Shown: piece by piece, positions 33,458 to 41,428 of the stretch
Layout of the letters: every line of letters starts with the position of its first letter
Position numbering within the stretch: position 1 is the stretch's first letter
Source: CAG-791 sp963596015
Lineage (GTDB): Bacteria > Bacillota > Clostridia > Lachnospirales > Lachnospiraceae
Direction of reading: 5' to 3'
DNA length: 64,000 nt
Assembly (NCBI GenBank): GCA_963596015.1
Contig: CAVBJS010000002.1
Location: 34,878-98,877, forward strand
Position numbers and translations under genes: made by a program
The notes under the pieces: generated by a model
Database searches by the model: none
What the model saw: the letters and a program-made list of their open reading frames with translations, nothing else
Told to the model about the DNA's origin: nothing

Positions 33458-33718
33458 TTAGATTGTCTCTTTTTGCTTCTTTTCAAGAGAAAGCTTTACT
33501 CTTCGCATTGCCTCTCTCAGATTATCCAAAGAATTGGCATACGATATCCGCACATATCCTTCACAGCTGTTGCCGAATGCGATTCCCGGTGTCATGGTGA
33601 CATAACAGTCATTTAAAATGTACTTACAAAATTCATCCGATGTCATGCCGGTCTCTTTTATATTGACAAACATATAAAAGGCGCCATCCGGTTTCTGTGC
33701 AGAGCAGATTCTGCCTCA
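33458..33718 (-). pseudogene. C-terminal remnant of a class I PLP aminotransferase
   Basis: About 86 codons in one frame, ending at TAA 33458. KPDGAFYMFVNI, the middle TPGIAFG and the end GYVRISYANSLDNLREAMRR are typical of the last quarter of aspartate/alanine-type aminotransferases (~390 residues). The catalytic lysine region and everything before it are missing. The frame begins directly after two stop codons that end the MATE gene, so a deletion or insertion seems to have joined MATE to the aminotransferase tail. Confidence 0.75.
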
Positions 33719-35047
33719 TCATTTTTGCCTAAAAGATCTGACATATGCAATTCCCCAAAAGCAGTTGGCCAATACCCAACCTATTCCTGTCGCCAGTGCT
33801 ACGGCGCTAAGACCCATTGCCGGAAACAGCAGCCGGGAAAGCACCACGCGGATAAGGATGTGCCCCGTGGCCCCTATAAAAGGCATGATTACTTTTCCTA
33901 TGCCGTTGTAATAGCCCGTAAACGTATTTCCGGTATAGCAAAACAGATAAAATCCCGCCACCAACCGAAGATACCGTATGCCTTCTTCGTAAGATATGCC
34001 GCTGTGACTTCCCAGCATAAGTCCGATGTTCTGCGGCGCAAAAATGAACATGATAAGCGCAGCTCCGGCTCCCATTCCCGCAAGGAGACGCAGGCTGATA
34101 CGAAAGGTTTTCTGCACCCGCTCTTTCTTTCCGGCTCCATGATTCTGGGCCGTCAGAATGGAGGTGGAGGCAGAACCGCTGCTGCCGATGGAATTGGCAA
34201 AGCCTTCTATACGAGTCGCTGCCGTATAGGCTGCAATGACATCGGTACCGCCTGTATTTACCGTCCCCTGCACCAGCAGTTTCCCCAGATAAAGACTGCT
34301 TTGATGAAGACTGGTGATCAGACCGACCTTCAACGCTTTTAGAATACCCCCGCGACCGAATATACAATCTCTTCTGTGTAATAACATCTCATGGTGTGTT
34401 TTCCATAGATAGAGAAAGCAAAGTATCGCTGAGATGATCTGTGTTATAGCCGTCGCTATAGCCGCTCCTTCTATTCCCATCTTGTATTTTCCTACCAGGG
34501 CCATATCCAGGAATAAATTGCTCACCACAGACGCTATCAAAACATACAGCGAAGCCTTGGTATCTCCCGAAGCCCTTAGAAGCGCTGCAAACAGATTGTA
34601 GAAAAAGACCGCCGGGAGGCTTAAAAATATCCAGTACAGATAGGAAGCCACATAGCCATGCAGATCAGATGGCGTCTGCAATACGGTCAGCAAGGGATCC
34701 ATGCAGACAAGTCCTAAGAACATGAGAAACAGCACGCATCCCATGCCGGCCAACAGGGCGTTGAAATGCTGTCCTCGCAATTCCTTCCAGTTTTTCTTTC
34801 CATACGCCTGGGCGAAAAGAATGGCAAAGCCGTTGCAGCAGCCTACCAGGGCAAACATGAACAGATTCATAGCCGTTCCCGCTATGCCTATGGCGGCGAA
34901 TTCTTCTTTTCCCGCAAAGCGCCCCACTACAAATGCATCTATGGTATTGTAGAATTCCTGCAATATATTTCCTACCATCAGGGGCGCAGCAAGACTCACC
35001 AGATAGGCCGTTATATTTCCCTCTGTAAAATCCTTTTTATTGTTCAC
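33719..35047 (-). CDS. MATE-family efflux pump (DinF/NorM-like)
   Basis: 442 residues, twelve membrane helices in two similar halves; typical text is AAPLMVGNILQEFYNTIDAF, VGRFAGKEEFAAIG, LLRASGDTKASLYV and, in the second half, ATRIEGFANSIGSSGSAS. It is a cation-drug antiporter of the MATE superfamily; substrate unknown. The start is GTG with AGGAGG 8 bases upstream. The stop is followed in frame by an aminotransferase remnant. The 135 bases upstream hold no gene. Codon use is more AT-rich than in the housekeeping genes to the left, in line with an accessory region. Confidence 0.88.
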   Translation of the reverse strand: MNNKKDFTEGNITAYLVSLAAPLMVGNILQEFYNTIDAFVVGRFAGKEEFAAIGIAGTAMNLFMFALVGCCNGFAILFAQAYGKKNWKELRGQHFNALLAGMGCVLFLMFLGLVCMDPLLTVLQTPSDLHGYVASYLYWIFLSLPAVFFYNLFAALLRASGDTKASLYVLIASVVSNLFLDMALVGKYKMGIEGAAIATAITQIISAILCFLYLWKTHHEMLLHRRDCIFGRGGILKALKVGLITSLHQSSLYLGKLLVQGTVNTGGTDVIAAYTAATRIEGFANSIGSSGSASTSILTAQNHGAGKKERVQKTFRISLRLLAGMGAGAALIMFIFAPQNIGLMLGSHSGISYEEGIRYLRLVAGFYLFCYTGNTFTGYYNGIGKVIMPFIGATGHILIRVVLSRLLFPAMGLSAVALATGIGWVLANCFWGIAYVRSFRQK

Positions 35048-35183
35048 CCGGTTTTCCTCCTGCCATCTGTCCTTTGGACATAGTTAAACATAAAGGTAAC
35101 TATTCAGCCTCATCCGGATCTTCCTTCGTAAAACCACGGTGTGCCCGGACAGAGACGCCAAGCAGATACACACAAAGAATAAT

Positions 35184-35837
35184 TCATGTGAGGATCTCCA
35201 GACCATCTCTCGTCACCTTACATTCCAAAAAGAGGATCTTAACACCGGCATCCACCGCCTCTTTCATTGCCTGTCCAAATGCAGGATCCATCTCTATGTT
35301 AGGGCGAACCAGGTGAACGCCTTCCATCTGAATGACGAAGGCCAGAAAGCACGTATATCCCAGTCCGGAAGCAGCCGCCAACTCCCGAAGGTGTTTGCTG
35401 CCCCGTGCTGTAGGCGCATCGGGAAAATAACCAATGCCGTCTCTTTCCAGCGTACAGCCTTTCACCTCCAGAAGATACCTATCCTCCCCTTTCTCCATAT
35501 AAAAATCGATCCGGGAGCTGCCATAAGTATACTCCGGCCGGATATGATCATAGTCCTGACGCTGCAGCCATTCCTTTACCACCACATTAGGCGCCTGGGA
35601 GTCAATGTTGATAAGTCCAAAGCCCGCCTTTTCCACGGCAACCAGGTCGTACTTTGTCTTGCGGGCGGGATTATCCGATACCGCCAGATACACTACCACG
35701 CCGGGAAGCAAAAGCTCCTTGCAGCGGCCAGTATTCTTCACATGGACGGTATGAATACTGCCCTCTATATCCACGTGGGCCACAAAACGATTGGGCCTGT
35801 CTATAAAGGTTCCTGTTACTATTTCTCTGTACTTCAT
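35184..35837 (-). CDS. sfsA: SfsA family DNA-binding/nuclease-fold protein
   Basis: 217 residues. FIDRPNRFVAHVDIEG (OB-fold part), HVKNTGRCKELLLPG, and the nuclease-like core RIDFYMEKGEDRYLLEVKGCTLE with FPDAPTARGSKHLREL. First described as a sugar-fermentation stimulation protein; the second half has a restriction-endonuclease-like D-ExK arrangement. Its true role is unsettled. It follows the XRE gene by 17 bases, and may share its transcript. Confidence 0.9.
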   Translation of the reverse strand: MKYREIVTGTFIDRPNRFVAHVDIEGSIHTVHVKNTGRCKELLLPGVVVYLAVSDNPARKTKYDLVAVEKAGFGLINIDSQAPNVVVKEWLQRQDYDHIRPEYTYGSSRIDFYMEKGEDRYLLEVKGCTLERDGIGYFPDAPTARGSKHLRELAAASGLGYTCFLAFVIQMEGVHLVRPNIEMDPAFGQAMKEAVDAGVKILFLECKVTRDGLEILT

Positions 35838-35854
35838 ATTTCTTAATGACCTGC

Positions 35855-36496
35855 CTATATCTGCAGCAGTTCTTCCGGTTTACATCCCAGCACCCGTCCC
35901 AGCCGCACAACGTCTATCGCTCTTGTGTGATTAATATCCCGCTGTCTCTGCTCAAAAAGCTGAATCTGTCTTACCGGAACTCCCGACAGCTCAGCCAGTT
36001 TTTTCTGGGATAATCCGGCGTATTTTCTGATCCGCTTAAGGTTCGTATCCTTGTAATGCTCATCCCAGAACCCATTCACCATATTCACAAAATGCATAAT
36101 ATCCATCTCATGATAGACTTCATACATATCCAGTATCCTGACGATCGGCGCTGCATCATTTATCCTTATAAACGGTCGACAGGTATACCACTGATAGTAA
36201 GCCAGTGCCCATCCGGTCCAGTATTCCGGTGATTTATCCAGGTACATTTCATCTTCATGCTTAAGTGGTGCAAGCCCGGCCTCTACCACAACTTCTTTTG
36301 CAAGTTCACAGCCTGTTTTGCCCGCTATATAGGTCGGATTTCCCTCCTGAAACTGCCTCGCTATATCCGACATCAAAAAAAGTCCATAAAAACGCTCTAA
36401 ATCCATCTCACATGTATTCACTGCAAAATCCAGCATATCTCCCATAATACGCTGGGCCATTGAAAGGTAATCATACGGATAAGCGCGCATCTCCAT
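35855..36496 (-). CDS. XRE-type regulator, probable antitoxin partner of the upstream gene
   Basis: 213 residues. The N-terminal ~140 residues are a helical domain (start MEMRAYPYDYLSMAQR) of a kind found with small Firmicute toxin loci; the C-terminal ~65 residues are a clear helix-turn-helix (IRKYAGLSQKKLAELSGV, then RQIQLFEQRQRDIN). It overlaps the end of the upstream DUF3990-like gene by 26 bases, so the two are translated together. By layout (toxin first, DNA-binding partner second) it is a likely antitoxin and autoregulator; this is inference. Confidence 0.75.
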   Translation of the reverse strand: MEMRAYPYDYLSMAQRIMGDMLDFAVNTCEMDLERFYGLFLMSDIARQFQEGNPTYIAGKTGCELAKEVVVEAGLAPLKHEDEMYLDKSPEYWTGWALAYYQWYTCRPFIRINDAAPIVRILDMYEVYHEMDIMHFVNMVNGFWDEHYKDTNLKRIRKYAGLSQKKLAELSGVPVRQIQLFEQRQRDINHTRAIDVVRLGRVLGCKPEELLQI

Positions 36497-37151
36497 TTTT
36501 AATATTCTCCCTCATGATATCAAGAATAAACAGATCATTTACATTAACTGCTTCCCTTTTACTTTTTCGATACGCTTGTCTTGCCTCGCGCTCTCTTTCC
36601 CTTTTTTTATTAAAATATTCCTCTTCATCTACACTTTCACATCCTTTGAAATTGATGTGATCAAACGCCCGAGGACTTTTTAAAACGATCTGTTCTCCGA
36701 GTTTTCCAAGCCGCATTGCCTCTGACAGCTTTTGAAGTGAAATAACGCCGGATACGAAATCCTGGGCAAATGAAAAATAAGAATCATCTGCTCTGTAGCC
36801 TATTATCACATCATAGTCAGCAATATCCAGCAGAAAATTATCCTTTATATATTTTTTTGCCTGCTCTGCAATGCTTCCATTCTGCCAATACGTCCTGTTA
36901 TCTGCAAGAATGGCAAGCCAGTTCAGAATGTTATACTCCGCTGAATTGAGTTTAAGCACATTAAGATGCGTCATATCAAATTCATATATATTGGCATATC
37001 CGTTGTTCTGTTTCGCACAGGCCCACTCCTTGGCAAGCTCTATACTTTCCGTGCAATAAAAGCCTCTTCCGTAATCGTTGTTTCGAGAACCTTTTCCAAA
37101 TTCCGGCTTTTCTATTATCTTTTCTGAACCATGGTATAATACGACAGACAT
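36471..37151 (-). CDS. DUF3990-like protein, predicted ADP-ribosyltransferase-fold toxin
   Basis: 226 residues. The start VVLYHGSEKIIEKPEFG and NDYGRGFYCTESIELAKEWA are the hallmark of DUF3990, which belongs to the H-Y-E class of ADP-ribosyltransferase-like domains; the matching residues are H7, Y32 and E153 (LGEQIVLKSP). The C-terminal ~50 residues are highly charged (KKREREREARQAYRKSKRE). GAGG lies 6 bases before the ATG. It is the first gene of a two-gene unit with the XRE protein. Modification activity and target are not known; the family assignment is from remembered motifs. Confidence 0.75.
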   Translation of the reverse strand: MSVVLYHGSEKIIEKPEFGKGSRNNDYGRGFYCTESIELAKEWACAKQNNGYANIYEFDMTHLNVLKLNSAEYNILNWLAILADNRTYWQNGSIAEQAKKYIKDNFLLDIADYDVIIGYRADDSYFSFAQDFVSGVISLQKLSEAMRLGKLGEQIVLKSPRAFDHINFKGCESVDEEEYFNKKREREREARQAYRKSKREAVNVNDLFILDIMRENIKNGDARLSV

Positions 37152-37332
37152 ATGTCACCTCGTAGCCTCTCTCATTTGCACACTAACATCCATTCCATGC
37201 TTTTATACTTTCCAGCCAGCATAATTATATCGCAGAAGCGATATATCTTCAAGATTATGACTCTCGCGCACAGGTAGGATCTGACCACACATCATAGATC
37301 ACTAACGACCACTCTGCAGCACTGCTGCCGGT

Positions 37333-37361
37333 AAAAAAACACCTGTCATTTCTGACAGGTG
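37333..37361 (-). terminator. Rho-independent terminator
   Basis: Stem CACCTGTCA / TGACAGGTG with a 4-base loop and a T-run of seven on the minus strand; ends the zinc-ribbon gene. The rest of the gap to the DUF3990-like gene holds nothing recognised. Confidence 0.9.
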
Positions 37362-37396
37362 CTTTACGAATCCCCTTATTTCTGGTTAAAATGTCA

Positions 37397-38101
37397 TTAC
37401 TTATCAGGAAAGCTATGATATGAAATCACAATATTGGCCTCCTTGGAAAACCTGTCTCCACCGGATGTGATCTTCTTCCCGTTTATTACAATGGATTCCA
37501 CCATTCCCGGCTTTATAAATAACCCCATAGTTAAATCCTTTAACGGAACACACTTGATATTGCGAAACCCCGCACTTTCTAAGACTGACTCTATTGCGGC
37601 ATAATTTTTTGTATCAAACCCAACTATACTGTCCGGAACCTTTGCTATGCCACTAATATCCAAATCAATATCTGTATCTTTTTCCTCGTGTGGTACCCAT
37701 ATAGAAAATATGCCTATTAGTGCCATCAAACCTAACCATGCTAATATATAAAAGCCCGAATCTGAATTTTCGGGGGCCTTACTTCCACCAATAAAGCCGA
37801 TCATCAACATCAAGACACCAAGCACAGCAAGAATAACCGTAAATTTTATTTTCATTTTCAGCTTTTTTTCTTTGTTTGCTGACCGCTTTCTAGCCATCTC
37901 GATCTGGTATTTTTTTACCATATGATCTGTCTCGGCACGCTCAAGCGCTGCGTCATCAATAGTATGATAGATATGTTCATTATCGTTCTGTATGATGACT
38001 TTTGCACCACAATACTGACAGAAAAATGTCCTTCTTCCCTCTTCTGCTTCAAGATCCGCATCACATTGCGGGCACTTAACCGGAATCATCTTAATAGCCA
38101 T
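37397..38101 (-). CDS. Zinc-ribbon membrane protein with a C-terminal PASTA-like domain
   Basis: 234 residues. N-terminal zinc ribbon (CPQCDADL ... CQYCGAKV), a charged coiled segment (~50-85), two membrane helices (VILAVLGVLMLMIGFIGG and YILAWLGLMALIGIFSIW), and an end domain with the PASTA pattern: KVPDSIVGF, an amphipathic helix ending SAGFRNIK, then PGMVESIVINGKKI and ANIVISYHSF. With two helices both soluble parts face the cytoplasm, unlike usual PASTA domains. AGGAG 7 bases upstream. Similar zinc-ribbon/PASTA-like proteins occur in clostridia; function unknown. Confidence 0.7.
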   Translation of the reverse strand: MAIKMIPVKCPQCDADLEAEEGRRTFFCQYCGAKVIIQNDNEHIYHTIDDAALERAETDHMVKKYQIEMARKRSANKEKKLKMKIKFTVILAVLGVLMLMIGFIGGSKAPENSDSGFYILAWLGLMALIGIFSIWVPHEEKDTDIDLDISGIAKVPDSIVGFDTKNYAAIESVLESAGFRNIKCVPLKDLTMGLFIKPGMVESIVINGKKITSGGDRFSKEANIVISYHSFPDK

Positions 38102-38214
38102 CTTATTTCTCCTACACTTTTTCTTTTCAAATATTTAAGAGGAAAAGCGCAATGTGATATGAACTCAATACGCTAGAGGCATCCCCTTCTGTACTGTTGG
38201 CAGTTTTCACTCTC

Positions 38215-38268
38215 TATTTTACAGTTTTCCCAACATAAAAAATCCCACCGCGGCAGTGGGATTTTCTT
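38215..38268. repeat. Terminator repeat T1
   Basis: AAAATCCCAC / GTGGGATTTT hairpin (loop CGCGGCA) with flanks CCCAA(C/T)ATAAAA, nearly identical to T2 at 39895-39946. On the minus strand it ends in TTTTTT, but here no gene on that strand runs into it: the neighbour is relBE on the + strand. It looks like a leftover terminator. Confidence 0.8.
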
Positions 38269-38279
38269 ATATCTATTCA

Positions 38280-38308
38280 TTGACCATATAACAAAATTTA
38301 TGTATAAT
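38280..38308 (+). promoter_or_regulatory. Promoter of relBE
   Basis: TTGACC (38280-38285), exact 17-base spacer, TATAAT (38303-38308); 24 bases later the antitoxin ATG. Confidence 0.9.
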
Positions 38309-38332
38309 TTTGCTATAAAAAGGAGGCGTCCT

Positions 38333-38596
38333 ATGCCGATTATCAAATCAAGTGCTGATTTAAGAAATAATTACAATGATATTTCTACATTTTGTCATAA
38401 TTATCCGGAGCCTGTTTTTATCACCAAAAACGGCAAAGGCGATCTTGCAGTTATGAGCATAGAAGCCTATGAGGAACTGACCAACCGCTTTGCACTTTAC
38501 AGCCAGATCAAGGAAGGAATGGACGATATTACCACCGGCAACACCAGACCATTTTCCGAAGCAATGGCAGATATCAGGAGTCGCCGTAATCGATGA
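38333..38596 (+). CDS. relB: RelB/Phd-type antitoxin
   Basis: 87 residues from ATG 38333 (AAGGAGG 6 bases upstream). N-terminal Phd/YefM-like DNA-binding part: MPIIKSSADLRNNYNDISTF, then PEPVFITKNGKGDLAVMSIEAYEEL; the C-terminal part (REAMADIRSRR-like end) should wrap the toxin. It represses its own promoter and neutralises the toxin encoded next. The stop overlaps the toxin start by ATGA. Confidence 0.9.
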   Translation: MPIIKSSADLRNNYNDISTFCHNYPEPVFITKNGKGDLAVMSIEAYEELTNRFALYSQIKEGMDDITTGNTRPFSEAMADIRSRRNR

Positions 38597-38925
38597 GCTA
38601 TCAGATCCATATCACCTCCACCGCAGAACACGATCTTATGAATGCAGCAGATTACATCGAATTCACTCTCAAAAGCCCTGATGCCGATGATAATCTGTTA
38701 GATGATGCATTCCGACAGATAGAATCATTGGCTGATCTGCCACAGAAGTTCCGTTTGTCAGATGATCCGGTACTGGCAAGTTGGGGCATACGTTTTGTGA
38801 TCATCCGTAATTACCTTGCTTTTTATAAAATTGATGAAGTGAAACAAACAGTGATCATCGTCCGTTTCCTCTATCAAAAAAGCAACTGGGCTTCCATTCT
38901 TCGGCAGGGATTGTCTCTTATCTAA
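38593..38925 (+). CDS. relE: RelE/ParE-type toxin
   Basis: 110 residues. SYQIHITSTAEHDLMNAADYI, a helix pair with FRQIESLADLPQKFRLSD, and the end core GIRFVIIRNYLAFYKID ... TVIIVRFLYQKSNW are typical of the RelE/ParE fold. Ribosome-dependent mRNA cleavage (RelE) or gyrase inhibition (ParE) cannot be decided by eye; the FLY..NW end is closer to ParE. Overlaps the antitoxin stop by 4 bases. With relB it is the only + strand pair in the accessory region. Confidence 0.88.
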   Translation: MSYQIHITSTAEHDLMNAADYIEFTLKSPDADDNLLDDAFRQIESLADLPQKFRLSDDPVLASWGIRFVIIRNYLAFYKIDEVKQTVIIVRFLYQKSNWASILRQGLSLI

Positions 38926-39043
38926 GAGCCGCCTCTTCATTCTTATTATTCACCCATGTTCCCTTTTCCTAACGCCATATCCTGACTATATCTGATCAGA
39001 TACAAATGTACGCAGGAATTCTGCCGTTGCTTGCCATTTGTTG

Positions 39044-39138
39044 CATTTACAGGTGACGTTTTGTAATAAAGTTGACGTTTTGTAAGTTATAACTGATAAA
39101 ATGCAGATTTCTATGCAGAACATCAGTTATGTTTTAAA
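39044..39138 (-). repeat. 95-bp direct repeat R1
   Basis: Same length as R2 at 41224-41318 and about 70% identical, with three fixed blocks: CATTTACAGGTGA, TAAGTTATAACTGATAAAAT and CAGTTATGTTTTAAA. It holds the inverted repeat ATAACTGAT / ATCAGTTAT. At R2 the sequence is the upstream region of the ATPase gene; here it is not upstream of any minus-strand gene. The rest of 38926-39251 shows nothing else. Confidence 0.8.
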
Positions 39139-39251
39139 AAAAGCGAGTCCTAAAGTTTCTCTTCCGGCATTCCAGCTATCTAACCATTTTTCAGGCATTT
39201 TCTTCGTATCCGTTTTTGATATTTTGGGAGCAATTTATACTCTTTATTCAC

Positions 39252-39854
39252 TCAATAACCAACCGGTTCATAATAAGCCTCTCCCCACATAAAATAACCA
39301 TCGTCATCTAAATACTCCAATCCAATAACCCCATCAGCATACAATAATTGAACATTGCCCACTTTTCCGTTCGTACTTGCTGTATTTATATACGTATATC
39401 CACCACTCGACAATCCCGTGGGTTTTCCGGTATTAACAAACACAAATGCATTTTTTCCTGCAACTGTTTGTGTGATATTTATTGTACCATCTGACATTTC
39501 CTGTAAGATCACTGTATTATTCTTATTTTGATAATTTAAAAGTTTTTCTATTAAATTATTTCTGGTCGACGCAGAGCTGAATATGTATTTTCTTGTTCTT
39601 TTAACGGTCGCTGCAGATACGTTAGATTCGTACGGAAGTCTTCCTTCATTTTTACCGTTAGTAAGATAATGCTGATACAGAATATTCTCGTCCGTTCCCA
39701 GTGCAGCCACAACATCCGGATTCTGTTGCGCATAATATTCCGGATCAAATACTCCCCCATCCGCCATGGTCTTGGGCGCTGCAAAAACGGACATTCCCCA
39801 TACCATTGTTAGTACCATGATTCCTGCGATAAACTTAGTAATCTTACTTTTCAT
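39252..39854 (-). CDS. Small secreted protein with a DPxYY..NPDV surface repeat
   Basis: About 200 residues from ATG 39854 (AAAGGGG 5 bases upstream). A signal peptide (KFIAGIMVLTMVWGMSVFAA) is followed by one copy of a motif common in clostridial surface proteins: FDPEYYAQQNPDVVAALG, then LYQHYLTNGKNEGRLPYE. The remaining ~100 residues are Asn/Thr/Gly-rich beta-type sequence with no family I recognise. Exported; function unknown. It sits between repeats R1 and T2. Confidence 0.75.
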   Translation of the reverse strand: MKSKITKFIAGIMVLTMVWGMSVFAAPKTMADGGVFDPEYYAQQNPDVVAALGTDENILYQHYLTNGKNEGRLPYESNVSAATVKRTRKYIFSSASTRNNLIEKLLNYQNKNNTVILQEMSDGTINITQTVAGKNAFVFVNTGKPTGLSSGGYTYINTASTNGKVGNVQLLYADGVIGLEYLDDDGYFMWGEAYYEPVGY

Positions 39855-39894
39855 ATATACCCCTTTCTTGATCATCAGCAACCTTCCGTACTCA

Positions 39895-39946
39895 TTTTAT
39901 AATTTCCCAATATAAAAAAATCCCACCGTGGCAGTGGGATTTTCTT
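39895..39946 (-). terminator. Terminator repeat T2, end of the ATPase gene
   Basis: AAAATCCCAC / GTGGGATTTT hairpin with a T-run of seven on the minus strand, 25 bases after the ATPase stop. Nearly identical in stem and flanks to T1 at 38215-38268. Confidence 0.88.
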
Positions 39947-39968
39947 GATTGTCTCTTATATTTCCTTG

Positions 39969-41183
39969 TTAATTCCATTCTTTTGCCAGGAGAAAATCAC
40001 GTATATTTCGGTGTTTGATACCATTTCGGCTCATGTCAAGCTCATCGAGAGAAACAACATACTTCGGGAAATTGTCCCGTATATTGTCATATGCACCAAA
40101 CTCCCGCTCTACCGTACCTTCTGACGCCAAAAGATATGTGACCTGCACATATAGCTTCTCGCCGCCCTTGCTGCATACAAAATCTATTTCCTTATCACCT
40201 GATCTTCCAACAGTCACTTCATAGCCCCGACGCAGCAATTCAAGATATACAATATTTTCTAAAGTGAGATTGATATCCCGCATATTACCGCCGAAAACTG
40301 CCTCACGGATACCGTGATCCGCAATATAGTACTTCTCGTTAGAGACAAGGATCTGTTTGCCCTGCAGATCTTCCCGCTTCACCTGATAGAAAAGATAAGC
40401 CTCACAGCAGTATTTGATATAATTCAATATGGTTTCCGGAGCAACTGTGCGCTGCTCTTTTTTCAGATATTTAGCCAAAGAGGTCGCAGAGAAAGTGGTG
40501 CCCACATTGGCCATCACATAGGCAATGATACGTTCTAGCAGGTCAACATCTCTGACTTTATTCCGCTTCACAATGTCTTTGAGCTGAACCGAATTAAAAA
40601 GATCGTAAAGATATTGCTTGGACGGTTCATCTGCATAATGCAGGTTTGCCAGATAAGGCATACCTCCGGCAAGCAGATACTTTTGGAAGCATTGCTGTAT
40701 GGTCGCTTCGGGCACGATCGAACGATACAGTTCCATGAACTCTCCGAATGCAAACGGATAAATCACGAACTCCACATATCGTCCGCCCAAATAAGTCGCC
40801 AACTCACCGGACAGCAGGTTGGCATTAGAGCCGGTTATATAGATATCGCAATCCAATGAAACACGGAATGAATTGATGCATTTTTCCCAATCCCTGACTT
40901 CTTGTATCTCATCAAAAAACAGATAGACCTTGCCTTCCATTGCTGCAGCTCTTTTGGTAATCTCATCATGCAGTGCCTGTGCCGTTTGCAGATGGGAATA
41001 TCTCATATCTTCAAAATTAATGGAGATAAACTGCGTCGGACTGATCCCTTCCTCTGTAAGTTCCTGTTTGATCAACTCCAACATAACCGACTTTCCGCAG
41101 CGGCGGATACCAGTCATGACTTTGATCAGGTCTGTTCCCATAAATGGGCGGATACGGTGCATATACAGTTCACGTTTGATCAC
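39969..41183 (-). CDS. AAA ATPase with DUF4143 nuclease-like C-terminus
   Basis: 404 residues. Walker A GIRRCGKSVML, Walker B VYLFFDEIQEV, sensor ITGSNANLLSGEL, winged-helix middle part (TFSATSLAKYLKKEQRTVAPETI), and the DUF4143 end with a nuclease-like D-E-V core: DKEIDFVCSKGGEKLYVQVTY (in parts). A very common, uncharacterised prokaryotic family that is often present in many copies per genome. The start is GTG with GAGG close by. An ATATCAC-N8-GTGATAT inverted repeat lies 35 bases upstream. Flanked by R2 and T2. Confidence 0.88.
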   Translation of the reverse strand: MIKRELYMHRIRPFMGTDLIKVMTGIRRCGKSVMLELIKQELTEEGISPTQFISINFEDMRYSHLQTAQALHDEITKRAAAMEGKVYLFFDEIQEVRDWEKCINSFRVSLDCDIYITGSNANLLSGELATYLGGRYVEFVIYPFAFGEFMELYRSIVPEATIQQCFQKYLLAGGMPYLANLHYADEPSKQYLYDLFNSVQLKDIVKRNKVRDVDLLERIIAYVMANVGTTFSATSLAKYLKKEQRTVAPETILNYIKYCCEAYLFYQVKREDLQGKQILVSNEKYYIADHGIREAVFGGNMRDINLTLENIVYLELLRRGYEVTVGRSGDKEIDFVCSKGGEKLYVQVTYLLASEGTVEREFGAYDNIRDNFPKYVVSLDELDMSRNGIKHRNIRDFLLAKEWN

Positions 41184-41217
41184 TAATCCTCGCCCCCTTC
41201 CTGTAGCTGATCATAGT

Positions 41218-41239
41218 ATATCACATTTACAGGTGATAT
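41218..41239 (-). promoter_or_regulatory. Candidate operator of the ATPase gene
   Basis: Perfect inverted repeat ATATCAC-N8-GTGATAT just upstream of the ATPase start, overlapping a TATACT. The copy at R1 keeps one half only. Confidence 0.45.
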
Positions 41240-41318
41240 TTTTCGATAAGATTCATATTTTATAAGTTATAACTGATAAAATTGTAATTTTGACATCAGG
41301 CAACAGTTATGTTTTAAA
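41224..41318 (-). repeat. 95-bp direct repeat R2 (ATPase upstream region)
   Basis: Counterpart of R1; see the shared blocks there. Contains ATAACTG / CAGTTAT and half of the operator palindrome. The remaining ~110 bases to the metal ATPase contain two GGTTCAA(A/T)TTCCTATTT repeats (from 41370 and 41392). Confidence 0.8.
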
Positions 41319-41428
41319 GAACAAACACCTCACCACCGGGCAATCCAGTGATGAGATGCTTGTCTTCTGGTTCAATTTCCTATTTCCATGGTTCAAATTC
41401 CTATTTTCAATACCCCTCCGTCTTTATT

